Of a stretch of DNA of 64,000 nucleotides, positions 21,301 to 29,127 are shown in pieces. The translations under genes and the position numbers were made by a program. The first letter of the stretch is position 1. Each line of letters opens with the position of its first letter. The notes under the pieces were generated by a model that did not search any database, was not told where the DNA came from, and saw nothing but the letters and a program-made list of their open reading frames with translations. The DNA comes from Bacillota bacterium (GTDB lineage Bacteria; Bacillota; Clostridia; Caldicoprobacterales; Xylanivirgaceae), in the NCBI GenBank assembly GCA_023621995.1, contig JAMOAB010000157.1, positions 1 to 64,000 of the forward strand, in the 5' to 3' direction.

Positions 21301-21569
21301 GAATAGCTAGGAGCAATTCCATCAATACCTGATATTTTTTCTATCTCCCCTATATCTTCTTCATCAAAACCCATTGTAGATAGAAGCCATATATCCATAA
21401 GGCGATAATCGTCAAAATATTTATCGGCAGTTAATTTCATGTCTGGGGCTGTAGCTTTTATCCCTGCAAAAAAACCCACTCCTAAAACAACTATAGCAAA
21501 AATAGCCAAAAATCTACCTAAACTATTTCTTATCTCTCTGAAGGTATCCTTAAGTAAGGTGTTTTTCAT
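18330..21569 (-). CDS. FtsX/MacB-type ABC transporter permease with long coiled coil
   Basis: 1079-residue permease. An N-terminal TM helix (~20-40) leads to an extracellular MacB_PCD-like domain (~45-250). Residues ~256-520 are a highly charged heptad-rich coiled coil dominated by Glu, Lys, Arg and Leu (DEARQELKEGEERQQRELRE and similar). Two FtsX permease cores follow (~536-665 and ~950-1070), separated by a second extracellular domain (~750-940). The family includes mechanotransmitting and lipid- or peptide-exporting systems. It forms an operon with the ATPase gene, whose stop codon ends 1 bp before this ATG. Substrate is unknown; the coiled coil suggests reaching across the thick wall or contacting a partner rather than simple drug efflux. 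Confidence 0.88.
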   Translation of the reverse strand: MKNTLLKDTFREIRNSLGRFLAIFAIVVLGVGFFAGIKATAPDMKLTADKYFDDYRLMDIWLLSTMGFDEEDIGEIEKISGIDGIAPSYSMDVLMDDGEKVRVIKLLSIPKTWDHSSHINRINLVEGRYPEEPGECLAESGSMTTKGLEIGSKIKFYSGTDDDISDSLSRNEYTVVGLVESPLYISFERGTSSIGNGKIDSYIMVPEDDFDLPVYTDVYVTVRGAREVLTYDDEYDRVLDPIKSILEDVGEVRVEARYQDIMAEANRKLDEARQELKEGEERQQRELREAEEKLYDAKKQIDRGEEELRSRKDKFYETIKDAEKRLTEEEGKLKAGEEEYRKAFISFNELKNRTTNELEEGERKIKNAERDLEEKEVELNQLRLSLDSIDNEEEKAKTLAIIKAGEEEIAKGKEEILSSKAILEKSRKDLAYAEQELEATQRTLGEGRIRLEMGREKLENSKKRALGEFSSARRKLDSSIKEYEKGYKEYIEAKYESDRELDEARDKIIQGGSDLEAIEKPKWYVIKRNETKDFIDYELAADRIDAIAKVFPVFFFIIAVLVCLTTMTRMVDEQRIYIGSLKAMGYKNLAIASKYLIYAALASICGSIVGLLIGFKVFPTVIFNAYRIMYIMPPVVIEFNTFYALISTVVAVFATTVAAWLACYSELTETPALLLRPKAPKVGKRILLERVTFIWSRLKFTQKVTARNLFRYKKRLIMTIFGISGCTALLMAGFGLKDSIMSIAIKQFDEIYKYQMEIELNEGIIEGESTGVLEYIRDDSRFKDYISIKEQVVNIGRKDRKETVNLIVPEALDKFDSFITLNNRITGEGLKISDEGVVLTEKMAKLLKVEVGDQIYIEVDDDKSVDVPITGITENYAFHYIYISPNLYKRVFEDGSIEFRKLLVKTTETDELFEDKLSMDILDYDAIASVEFITGISKSFKDVIASLNYVILVLILSAGALAFVVLYNLTNINISERIREIATIKVLGFYDEEVSKYVYRENSILTLIGTTLGLVLGIFLHKFIILTAETDFIMFGREIRAISFLYSALLTILFSAFVNCVMYFKLKKIDMVESLKSIE

Positions 21570-21570
21570 A

Positions 21571-22278
21571 TTACCATTCTATCCTTTCAACAGGAAGGGG
21601 ATCTTTATTTATCTCTTCTGCTTCTACTTTTCCATTCTTTATCTTTATCACCTTATCTGCCATGGGAGCAATGGCTAAATTGTGGGTAACCACTATTACC
21701 GTCATATCGTTTTCTCTACTAGTATCCTGTAATAATTTTAGTATGGATTTCCCCGTATTATAGTCTAGTGCACCTGTCGGTTCATCACACAATAAAAGCT
21801 TAGGATTTTTAGCAATGGCTCTGGCTATAGCCACTCTTTGCTGTTCACCGCCAGATAATTGGCTTGGAAAGTTGTCCTGTCTAGCTCTAAGTCCCACTTG
21901 TTCTAATACCATCTCTGGCTCAAGTGGATCGTTGCATATCTCAGTTGCTAATTCTATATTCTCTAGAGCAGTCAAATTCTGCACCAGATTGTAAAATTGA
22001 AACACAAACCCTATATCATGTCTTCTAAATGTGGTCAGTTCCCTTGATGAATACTCACTTATTTCATTATTGTCTACTATCAATTCTCCACTAGTTGGGG
22101 TATCCATCCCTCCTAACAAGTTGAGTACGGTACTCTTACCAGCACCACTAGGACCTACTATTACCACAAACTCTCCTCTATCTATGGAGAAGGATATCTT
22201 GTCTAAGGCTTTTATTTCGATTTCACCCATATTATAGATTTTTTCGACATCGTTTACTTCAATAAAACTTTTTCCCAT
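21571..22278 (-). CDS. ABC transporter ATP-binding protein (MacB/LolD type)
   Basis: 235-residue nucleotide-binding subunit for the FtsX-type permease downstream. Walker A is GPSGAGKST (~43-51), the signature is [14 protein letters not shown], Walker B is [12 protein letters not shown], and the H-loop is VVTHN. The EPTGALD form and the [14 protein letters not shown]-loop region are typical of the MacB/LolD/FtsE branch, which powers mechanotransmission rather than classical transport. Stop to next start spacing is 1 bp, so translation with the permease is coupled. Confidence 0.93.
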   Translation of the reverse strand: MGKSFIEVNDVEKIYNMGEIEIKALDKISFSIDRGEFVVIVGPSGAGKSTVLNLLGGMDTPTSGELIVDNNEISEYSSRELTTFRRHDIGFVFQFYNLVQNLTALENIELATEICNDPLEPEMVLEQVGLRARQDNFPSQLSGGEQQRVAIARAIAKNPKLLLCDEPTGALDYNTGKSILKLLQDTSRENDMTVIVVTHNLAIAPMADKVIKIKNGKVEAEEINKDPLPVERIEW

Positions 22279-22557
22279 TTAAATCCTTCCTTATGCTGAT
22301 AATTTTGTTTAAAGCTATCTTAAAGTTTATAACATCTTATAAGTTTTTACCATACTAAAAAAATATTCTCTTGAACTATTTGCTATACTAGATCATTCCA
22401 AGTGGTATTAATATACAACGAGGTATATACAATCACATCATCTTAATCTTTGTTTATCAAAATAGAATACGAATGAAGGTAGCTTTTAGACAACTTCACT
22501 ATCATATCTAGCTATAGTTTTTGCCAGAAATATGATCTTTTAACCCTTATCTCTTGG

Positions 22558-22794
22558 TCATTTATTCTTTTTTATCTTAAAGTCACATATAAAAGATAGT
22601 ATTAGTGATATAATAAGTAGTCCTATAGCTATAAACATTATTGGACGATTATCTTCTATTGGACATGCACCTGGTGCTAAATCCTTGCGGCTTATAAATA
22701 TCCTATACAAGCCATAAATTGTGGCCAAGAGCCCTCCATAAAACGTATAATTACTTACCTTTTCCAAGTTTTTCATGGCCTTGCCATCCACCAT
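22558..22794 (-). CDS. small two-helix membrane protein, unrecognised
   Basis: 78 residues with two hydrophobic segments (~16-35 and ~50-70), separated by a short loop containing Cys and Pro, and ending in a Lys-rich tail (FKIKKNK). I do not recognise a family. AGGAAGG directly abuts the first ATG; an in-frame ATG six codons later is an alternative start. It lies 26 bp downstream of the yutG-like gene on the same strand and is probably co-transcribed. Confidence 0.55.
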   Translation of the reverse strand: MVDGKAMKNLEKVSNYTFYGGLLATIYGLYRIFISRKDLAPGACPIEDNRPIMFIAIGLLIISLILSFICDFKIKKNK

Positions 22795-22820
22795 CCTTCC
22801 TGTTTCAACTATGTCCCATA

Positions 22821-23312
22821 CTATTCCTTTGCAGAATGTGCTATACGACTAGCCGCTGCAGCTGCAATTGCAGCCACCAAATCATCTAAAAATGTATTTA
22901 CCCTTTCTCCTTTGGCTTCATCTAACTCCTTTATTATACCTATTTTCTCTTTATCTAAATAACCATAGTTTGTGAGCCCTATAGTTCCGTAGACATTTAC
23001 TATAGATAGGGGAATGATCTCATCTATACCATATAGGGCCTCGTCTGATTCTACTATGCTCTGTAGTGGCTCAGGTAAAAGTTTCTCTTCAGCTAGTTCA
23101 TCTAGTGCTATTCCTGTTAAAATTGCATGTATTATCTCCCTCTTCCTAAGTACCGCCTCTACATTCTCTATACAGATCTCTAGTGTTAGGTCATCATAGT
23201 ATCTCTTCTGTAGATTCATCACTAGCCTACCTATATCTTCTACGGTGACTCCCCTTCGTTCCAGCATCTCAATTGTCATCTTATTTAGTTCTTCCATATT
23301 ATATCTTTTCAT
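22821..23312 (-). CDS. YutG-like phosphatidylglycerophosphatase A-related protein
   Basis: 163 residues matching the PgpA superfamily in its Bacillus YutG form. Conserved blocks are RRGVTVEDIGRLV near the N-terminus, ALYGIDEIIPLSIVNVYGTIG in the middle, and NTFLDDLVAAIAAAAASRIAH at the end, where the DD pair and terminal His are characteristic. True PgpA is a membrane phosphatase making phosphatidylglycerol; this short YutG type lacks obvious membrane helices and its reaction is not settled. Upstream gene of a probable two-gene unit with the small membrane protein. Confidence 0.82.
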   Translation of the reverse strand: MKRYNMEELNKMTIEMLERRGVTVEDIGRLVMNLQKRYYDDLTLEICIENVEAVLRKREIIHAILTGIALDELAEEKLLPEPLQSIVESDEALYGIDEIIPLSIVNVYGTIGLTNYGYLDKEKIGIIKELDEAKGERVNTFLDDLVAAIAAAAASRIAHSAKE

Positions 23313-23432
23313 AATATCTCTTGCCTCTTTCTCTTATTATAATAATATACACCTTAATATATATGCTTTATATATACCCAATATTTCAGCCTTTAAGCCT
23401 ATTTTCAATATATCTGTCTATGCCTAAAAGCT

Positions 23433-23480
23433 CAATAAGAAAAGGCACTCAGCCTTTAAGCTGAGTGCCTTTTCTTATTG
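23433..23480 (-). terminator. strong hairpin terminator of tpx
   Basis: Perfect 21-bp stem (23433-23453 and 23460-23480) with a 6-nt loop. The arms contain A- and T-runs flanking the GGCACTCAGC core, so the RNA ends in a CUUUUC run on either strand. It lies directly downstream of the tpx stop on the minus strand. Confidence 0.85.
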
Positions 23481-23502
23481 GACGCACCAATTTCCCCAGT
23501 GC

Positions 23503-24015
23503 CTATACTAGTTTTTTTACCTCTGCTATAGCACTATCATAGTCTGGATGTTCTCCAACTTCCCTTACGTACTCCACATACTTTACTTCATTGTCCCTAT
23601 CTAGTATAACTATCCCTCGACTAAGAAGCCTTGACTCCTCCATGACAAATCCATAGTTGAGTCCAAAAGATAGATCCTTGTGATCTGATAGAGTTATCAC
23701 CTTATCAATTCCCTTGGCCCCACAAAATCGTTTCTGCGCAAAGGGCAAATCTACACTTATAGTCAATATTACTACGTCTCCTAGATCTGCTGCTACTTTA
23801 TTGAATTTAACAGTTTGAAACTCGCATACTCCAGTGTCTAGTGAGGGTACTACGCTAATTATCTTTACCTTATCTCCTGCATCTTTTAGAGAATATGACT
23901 TTAGATCCGTTGTGAGAGCCGTAAAATCTGGTCCTATATCTCCTACCTCTATCTCTTTTCCGACCAAGGTTACTGGGTTTCCTCCCATTGTTACAACGCC
24001 TGTCCTCTTATCCAT
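23503..24015 (-). CDS. tpx: thiol peroxidase Tpx (atypical 2-Cys peroxiredoxin)
   Basis: Reduces hydrogen peroxide and alkyl hydroperoxides with thioredoxin-type donors, a key oxygen-defence enzyme for an anaerobe. 170 residues. The peroxidatic Cys is in PSLDTGVCEFQT (about C64) and the resolving Cys in KRFCGAKG (about C98), the spacing of Tpx. The N-terminal GNPVTLVG block and the DFTAL segment are also typical. The assigned ATG is directly preceded by AAAGAGG, closer than ideal; an alternative start is not better. Single-gene unit with a strong terminator. Confidence 0.95.
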   Translation of the reverse strand: MDKRTGVVTMGGNPVTLVGKEIEVGDIGPDFTALTTDLKSYSLKDAGDKVKIISVVPSLDTGVCEFQTVKFNKVAADLGDVVILTISVDLPFAQKRFCGAKGIDKVITLSDHKDLSFGLNYGFVMEESRLLSRGIVILDRDNEVKYVEYVREVGEHPDYDSAIAEVKKLV

Positions 24016-24339
24016 CCTCTTTCTCGCTCCTCTCTTTATTAAATATAGCTTGTGGTTATATAGAAATCAACTTTAAATGAACTTACTTTCTTATATGACT
24101 TATATATACCCTATATATGGTGCATGAATCTTGTTTTCTGCAATGTACCTAATCCTTTTCTATATATTTAGTCTTTTATTCCTTCACATCTTAAGCTTTC
24201 AATGCCAATTACAATATGATATAATTGACATATAAAACCAAGTAATTTTCATATACATCTAAGCCATATTGATACAAAACTTCACTTTAAAGACTATCCC
24301 ACTATAGGATTTTAAACACATTATATAGGAGGCTTTATC
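24016..24339. other. divergent promoter region between tpx and the hydrolase gene
   Basis: 324 bp without a coding frame. It separates two divergently transcribed genes and must hold both promoters. A perfect TTGACA near 24226 on the plus strand has only poor -10 matches at suitable spacing, so I leave it unassigned. AT-rich; no repeats noticed. Confidence 0.5.
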
Positions 24340-25143
24340 ATGGGAAAGTTAATTTCTTCATTTGACAACACAAAATTGTATCTTAACAAAGAAGTGCCGG
24401 ACAATTGTAAGGCTGTGGCAGTAGTTGTACACGGATTATGTGAACACCAAGGTCGATATGATTATTTTGCAAACCTCTTCCATGAAGCTGACATTGGAAC
24501 CTATCGTTTTGACCATCGCGGCCATGGCCGATCTGAAGGAGAACATACCTATTATAGTGATTTTAATGAATTACTAGACGATACAAATGTCATTGTGGAT
24601 ATGGCAATTGCAGAAAATCCAGATATCCCAGTGTTTCTTATTGGACACAGTATGGGTGGCTTCACTGTAGCCCTCTATGGTTCTAAATATCCCGATAAAG
24701 ATATACGCGGTATTGTAACCAGCGGCGCCCTTACAAAGGATAACAAACGCCTAATTCTAGATGTCCCAAAGGGAATGGATCCTCACGACAAACTTCCTAA
24801 TGAGCTAGGCTCCGGCGTGTGTTCTGTGCCAGAAGTAGTGGACTGGTATGGGAAAGATCCATATAATAGAAAGACCTTTACCGCCGGGCTTTGCTACGCA
24901 ATATCTGACGGCCTTAAATGGTTTACAGACAAAGTCAAGGAGTTTAAATACCCAGTCTTAATGCTTCATGGGGAGAAAGATGGGATTGTCAGTGTTCAAG
25001 ACACCTATGATTTCTTTGAAGAGGCAGCTTCCACAGATAAACAAATGAAAATCTATGGCGGTCTGTTCCATGAGATTTTTAATGAATATTCTAAAGATGA
25101 AGTAATTGGAGATGCCATACACTGGATATTAAATCGTATCTAA
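24340..25143 (+). CDS. alpha/beta hydrolase (monoacylglycerol lipase/lysophospholipase-like)
   Basis: 267-residue serine hydrolase of the Hydrolase_4 group. The nucleophile elbow is GHSMGG (Ser about 104), the oxyanion region is VVVHGLCEHQGRY, and FDHRGHGRSEG is the usual block before it. The catalytic Asp is in HGEKDGIVS and His in GGLFHEIFNE. No signal peptide, so cytoplasmic. AGGAGG precedes the ATG. Closest to bacterial monoglyceride lipases and lysophospholipases; the natural ester is unknown. Single gene ending at the hairpin 25222-25259. Confidence 0.9.
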   Translation: MGKLISSFDNTKLYLNKEVPDNCKAVAVVVHGLCEHQGRYDYFANLFHEADIGTYRFDHRGHGRSEGEHTYYSDFNELLDDTNVIVDMAIAENPDIPVFLIGHSMGGFTVALYGSKYPDKDIRGIVTSGALTKDNKRLILDVPKGMDPHDKLPNELGSGVCSVPEVVDWYGKDPYNRKTFTAGLCYAISDGLKWFTDKVKEFKYPVLMLHGEKDGIVSVQDTYDFFEEAASTDKQMKIYGGLFHEIFNEYSKDEVIGDAIHWILNRI

Positions 25144-25221
25144 AGAAAGAGAAAAAAGGTGTGGTATTGAAAACATTAGTTCAGCATAATAGATTTAAGC
25201 CAAGAAAATTCAATAAAGATC

Positions 25222-25259
25222 AAAACACATCATATCTCAGTCGAGATATGATGTGTTTT
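25222..25259 (+). terminator. bidirectional terminator between convergent genes
   Basis: Perfect 17-bp stem (25222-25238 and 25243-25259) with a 4-nt AGTC loop. The plus-strand RNA ends in UUUUU and the minus-strand RNA in GUUUU. It sits directly against the stop codon of the minus-strand gene that follows. Confidence 0.85.
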
Positions 25260-25260
25260 T

Positions 25261-25824
25261 CTATGGTCTCATAAAAAAACTAAAGGCTTCTTTAGCCGCG
25301 CCATCTATCTCATCTGGACTCTTTATGTTTCTTATATGACAGATCTTGCCCTCATAGTCCTTTGCCTGATTATCACATATATAGGCATAGTCATAACTAC
25401 CCTCCTCAACCCATTCCATAAATATATAGGCATGTGTGGGAGTGCCATTTTTATTACCTATTGCATCTGTAGTAAATACTATATCCCCCGGTTTTAGTTT
25501 TTTATAGTCCTTATCTTTCTTCCATCGTCTTTCCTCGAGTACTGATATTAGCTGAGAGGTATTACAAGTACCTTCTGAGACCGTAACATCATTTCTTCTT
25601 AAGGCCTCTGATACAAAATACACACATGTATTCGCCGTTTTACCTCCATTTAATGCTACTGCTGTATTGAATACTTGGCTTTGGTTTTCTTCTTCTAACA
25701 TATATTGGTAGAGCTGTTCCCTCAGCCGAGCTCCTCGTTGTGGTTTTATAAATTGTCTATCCAGTACTAAAAAAACTATGAATAATAAAATTATATATCT
25801 TAGTACTTTTCTTATTCTTTTCAT
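25261..25824 (-). CDS. membrane-anchored NlpC/P60-like putative cell-wall hydrolase
   Basis: 187 residues with an N-terminal hydrophobic anchor (~9-21) and an extracellular domain with a Cys-His pair spaced as in papain-like NlpC/P60 or CHAP amidases: ANTCVYFVSEAL (about C67) and GTPTHAYIFMEW (about H131). KPGDIVFTTD between them is the usual Gly-Asp turn of this fold. It may cleave peptidoglycan peptides; I cannot assign a precise family. ATG 25824 is chosen because AAGGAGG lies nine bases upstream. Single gene, sharing its terminator with the convergent hydrolase gene. Confidence 0.65.
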   Translation of the reverse strand: MKRIRKVLRYIILLFIVFLVLDRQFIKPQRGARLREQLYQYMLEEENQSQVFNTAVALNGGKTANTCVYFVSEALRRNDVTVSEGTCNTSQLISVLEERRWKKDKDYKKLKPGDIVFTTDAIGNKNGTPTHAYIFMEWVEEGSYDYAYICDNQAKDYEGKICHIRNIKSPDEIDGAAKEAFSFFMRP

Positions 25825-26080
25825 GAGGTGTCTCCTCCTTGCGATTGTGTTACAAAACAATTATATAGAATATTTCTAACAACTAATAGTCCTAATCCTT
25901 ACAAATTTCTTAACTTTCTAACCCCAATCCACTTTCTTTTTTTCTATCAATAGATCCTTGGTATATCTACTCTCATTTTTTCAACAAAGTTTCCCGCTAG
26001 TTGATTTTTGTAGCAAATATTAACTATACCTCCATTGTATTTTGGCTTTTTGATTAGTAAAATAATATTGAGGTGATAAT

Positions 26081-27199
26081 ATGTCTGAACTCAAGATTGG
26101 AAGTGTGATTTCCACTCAGCGAAGAAATAGAGGTATTACCCAAGAAGAATTAGCTCGATATATGGGCGTTTCAAAGTCATCTGTCTCTAAATGGGAGACA
26201 GGACAAAGCTACCCAGATGTCGTGTTCTTGCCCCAATTGGCAACATATTTTAACATTAGTATTGATGAGCTATTAGGCTATTCTCCACAGATGACAAGTG
26301 AAGATATTAGAAGGTTATATCAGCAGTTAGCCATTGCCTTTAGCATAAAGTCCTTCAATGAAGTATATATGGAATGCGAATCTATAATCAAAAAATATTA
26401 TTCCTGCTTCCCTCTTTTGCTTCAAATGTCTGTATTGTTGTTAAATCACTATACTCTTGCAGAAAATCTAGAGATGCAAAGAGACGTTCTCCAAACAGTT
26501 ATAAGACTAAGCCAAAAGATCAAATCAGAAAGTGAAGATGTGTGGATTTCTAAGCAGGCCAACTCCATAGAGGCCGTCTGTAGACTTTTGTTGGATAATC
26601 CAGAAGAGGTGTTAGAACTATTGGAAGGAACCATACGACCTTATCTAGGAGACGAAATTCTATTGGCCAATGCATATCAGATGACAGGTCAATTGGAAAA
26701 ATCAAAAGAAGTCCTACAGATAAGTCTATATCAGCATTTAATAGCCATGATTGGTATAGCTCCATCCTACTTAACACTATATATTAATGAGCCAGAACGA
26801 TTTGAAGTCTTTGCTCACAGAATCATAACTGTCGTAGAAACTTTCAGCATAGAAAAGTTACATCCTAATACTACACTAGCTTTATACTTGACATTGGCAC
26901 AGGGATATGAACTTCAGGGCAATAGACAAAAAGCCCTTGATGCATTGGAAAAATATACAGATATTTGTATGGAGCTTGTATTCCCCATCGCATTACACGG
27001 TGACAGTTTTTTTGACAAGATTGACGATTGGTTTGAGACAAAACTTGATCTAGGCACCCATTTCCCACGGGATGAAAAAACAATCAAGGCAAGCCTATTA
27101 AATGCCATATTAGGCAATCCTACTTTTGTAGAGATGGAGAATGAACCTAGGTTTATAAATATTATAGATAGATTAAAGAGAAAGTTAGGAGTTGATTAA
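26081..27199 (+). CDS. XRE-family regulator with TPR-like C-terminal domain
   Basis: 372 residues. The N-terminal helix-turn-helix (residues ~5-60) reads as a typical XRE/Cro domain (GITQEELARYMGVSKSSVSKW, then FNISIDELLGY). The rest is an all-helical domain with repeat-like hairpins (LANAYQMTGQLEKSKEVL; LAQGYELQGNRQKALDAL), as in regulators that sense peptides or small molecules through TPR scaffolds. GAGGTGATA precedes the ATG. It is the first gene of a four-gene plus-strand operon with a PLDc_N microprotein and an ABC exporter, whose expression it probably controls. Confidence 0.88.
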   Translation: MSELKIGSVISTQRRNRGITQEELARYMGVSKSSVSKWETGQSYPDVVFLPQLATYFNISIDELLGYSPQMTSEDIRRLYQQLAIAFSIKSFNEVYMECESIIKKYYSCFPLLLQMSVLLLNHYTLAENLEMQRDVLQTVIRLSQKIKSESEDVWISKQANSIEAVCRLLLDNPEEVLELLEGTIRPYLGDEILLANAYQMTGQLEKSKEVLQISLYQHLIAMIGIAPSYLTLYINEPERFEVFAHRIITVVETFSIEKLHPNTTLALYLTLAQGYELQGNRQKALDALEKYTDICMELVFPIALHGDSFFDKIDDWFETKLDLGTHFPRDEKTIKASLLNAILGNPTFVEMENEPRFINIIDRLKRKLGVD

Positions 27200-27200
27200 G

Positions 27201-27401
27201 TTGGATCAATATATAGAATATCTCCCAGTTATTATCCCATTGTTCATTATTCAGATAATTCTATCAATTACTGCTGTCATTCACGTCATAAGGCATCCCA
27301 ATTATCGCTTTGGGAAAAAACAAGTTTGGATTCCGGTAGTGTTATTCATTGGATTTATTGGACCTTTTATCTATTTTATATTTGGGCGAGGTGATGACTG
27401 A
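27201..27401 (+). CDS. PLDc_N-type two-helix membrane microprotein (YxlE-like)
   Basis: 66 residues: two hydrophobic segments (~8-27 and ~42-60) around a basic loop (HPNYRFGKKQVW), ending GPFIYFIFGRGDD. This is the PLDc_N (PF13396) pattern, seen in B. subtilis YxlE. I use the TTG at 27201, nine bases after TTAGGAG; another in-frame TTG at 27192 abuts that site. It follows the regulator by 1 bp, and its stop overlaps the ATG of the ABC ATPase (TGATG), so the set is translationally coupled. Confidence 0.75.
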   Translation: MDQYIEYLPVIIPLFIIQIILSITAVIHVIRHPNYRFGKKQVWIPVVLFIGFIGPFIYFIFGRGDD

Positions 27402-28318
27402 TGAATATACTGACTATAGAGAATCTCAGCAAGAGTTTTGGAGATAATCTTGTAATAGATCAAATGTCTTTTTCTGTACCAAAGGGATCCATATTCGGCT
27501 TTATTGGAAAAAACGGTAGTGGAAAGACTACTACCATGAAGATGATCTTAGGATTATTAAAGCCATCTAGGGGTACAATCGAAGTCTGTGGTGAAAGAGT
27601 AAAATATGGTCAGACAGACACCAATCGTTTCATTGGATATCTTCCAGATGTTCCTGAGTTTTATAACTATATGACTGCATACGAATATTTAAAATTATGC
27701 GGGGAAATTACAGGGCTTTCTAAGAAGACAATTAAAGACCGAAGAATAGAACTACTTGGCTTGGTGGGCCTAGATCACAACAATAAGCGGATTGGCACCT
27801 TTTCGCGGGGAATGAAGCAGCGTCTTGGTATCGCTCAAGCTCTTCTTCATGAGCCTAAGCTTCTCATATGTGATGAACCTACCTCAGCTCTGGATCCAAT
27901 TGGCAGAAAAGAAATTTTAGATATATTGGCCACAGTAAGGGGTAAGACCACCGTTATATTTTCTACCCATATTCTCTCTGATGTAGAACGAATCTGTGAT
28001 CATATTGGTATTTTGCACCACGGTAAAATCATATTGTCGGGCACAATGCAAGAGATAAAAAAATACTATCATCAAGATTCATGTCTCATTGAATTTTCTA
28101 ATATCCATGACAGAGATAGGTTTCTTCAAGCCACGACTATAGAAAACTTGGAAAGTAGTACAACTACTGACAGGATATGTGTCATTTTGAAGTCACAAGC
28201 TCTTAAGAGGATGATGCAAGAGATAATGTCTGAAATGATAAGACTAGATATAGTTCCCGTGAAAATAGAAATACTAGATCCTACATTAGAAAATTTATTT
28301 TTGGAGGTGGTGAAATGA
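27401..28318 (+). CDS. ABC transporter ATP-binding protein (YxlF/BcrA-like)
   Basis: 305 residues. Walker A GKNGSGKTT (~36-44), signature FSRGMKQRLGIAQAL, Walker B LLICDEPTSALDP and switch His in STHIL are intact, so it should be an active ATPase. The C-terminal ~85-residue extension is typical of the BcrA/CcmA drug- and peptide-resistance branch. It is coupled to the permease by a four-base ATGA overlap. With the permease it probably removes an antimicrobial peptide or other membrane-active compound. Confidence 0.9.
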   Translation: MNILTIENLSKSFGDNLVIDQMSFSVPKGSIFGFIGKNGSGKTTTMKMILGLLKPSRGTIEVCGERVKYGQTDTNRFIGYLPDVPEFYNYMTAYEYLKLCGEITGLSKKTIKDRRIELLGLVGLDHNNKRIGTFSRGMKQRLGIAQALLHEPKLLICDEPTSALDPIGRKEILDILATVRGKTTVIFSTHILSDVERICDHIGILHHGKIILSGTMQEIKKYYHQDSCLIEFSNIHDRDRFLQATTIENLESSTTTDRICVILKSQALKRMMQEIMSEMIRLDIVPVKIEILDPTLENLFLEVVK

Positions 28319-29079
28319 GACCCTATATTGTATTTACTAAAAAAGAATTGATTGAATATGGCAGGACTTATAAGTTTTTTATTCTATTTACTATATTCAT
28401 AGCCCTAGGGTTTATGAATCCACTTACAGCAAAGTTCATGCCTAAGATATTAGAGTCATTTATGCCGGAAGGAATAGAAATCCAGTTGCCACCCCCAAGT
28501 AGCTTAGACTCATGGGCTCAGTTTTTTAAAAATGTCACTCAAACAGGGCTTTTTGTAGCCATTATCATATTCAGTGGGATGATGTCCAGAGAATACGAAA
28601 AGGGCACACTGGTAAATATGATCACTAAAGGACTACCACGCCAGACAGTGATTCTCTCTAAGTTTACAGCTTCTACTCTATTGTGGACATTGAGCTATTG
28701 GACTTGTTTTCTTATCACCCATATCTATACAATGTATTTCTGGAAAGGAGAAACTGTATTAGAGTTAGCTACATCCACACTTTTTCTATATTTGTTTGGG
28801 ATCATGCTTATATCTGTATTATTGATAGGCAGTACATTGTTCAAAAATAGCTATGGAGGACTCCTCTTTACAGAAGGTTTTATTGCCATATTGTTTTTAT
28901 TGAAACTATCACATAAAATAGATAACTACAATCCATTACAATTGGCTAACCAAAACATAAACTTATTAAGTGGAAACCTACACCCTTCAAAGCTTAAATC
29001 TCCCTTATTTGTCTGCTGCACCGTTATTATCTTATCTATCATATCTTCAATACTGATATTTGACAAAAAACAAATTTAA
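28315..29079 (+). CDS. ABC-2 type transporter permease (YxlG-like)
   Basis: 254 residues with about six membrane segments: ~16-34, ~82-99, ~118-140, ~150-172, ~180-197 and ~230-248. SREYEKGTLVNMITKGLPR after the second helix is the characteristic coupling region of ABC-2 permeases. It starts inside the stop of the ATPase gene. Last gene of the XRE-PLDc_N-ABC operon, closed by a hairpin shared with the convergent hydrogenase operon. Confidence 0.88.
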   Translation: MRPYIVFTKKELIEYGRTYKFFILFTIFIALGFMNPLTAKFMPKILESFMPEGIEIQLPPPSSLDSWAQFFKNVTQTGLFVAIIIFSGMMSREYEKGTLVNMITKGLPRQTVILSKFTASTLLWTLSYWTCFLITHIYTMYFWKGETVLELATSTLFLYLFGIMLISVLLIGSTLFKNSYGGLLFTEGFIAILFLLKLSHKIDNYNPLQLANQNINLLSGNLHPSKLKSPLFVCCTVIILSIISSILIFDKKQI

Positions 29080-29114
29080 AAGGAAGCAGCCCTTATTCTC
29101 GGGCTACTCCCTTT
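29079..29114 (+). terminator. imperfect hairpin between ABC operon and hydA
   Basis: Arms 29079-29092 and 29101-29114 pair at 12 of 14 positions around an 8-nt loop; the AGCCC/GGGCT core is perfect. It ends in CTTT on the plus strand and lies between two convergent operons, so it may serve both. Confidence 0.6.
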
Positions 29115-29127
29115 ACTTTAATCTATA

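Noticed and set aside
25167-25268. Possible small gene starting at TTG 25167 after AAAGGTG
   Set aside because: Its frame runs straight through the perfect terminator hairpin at 25222-25259; composition is that of a 3' UTR plus terminator.
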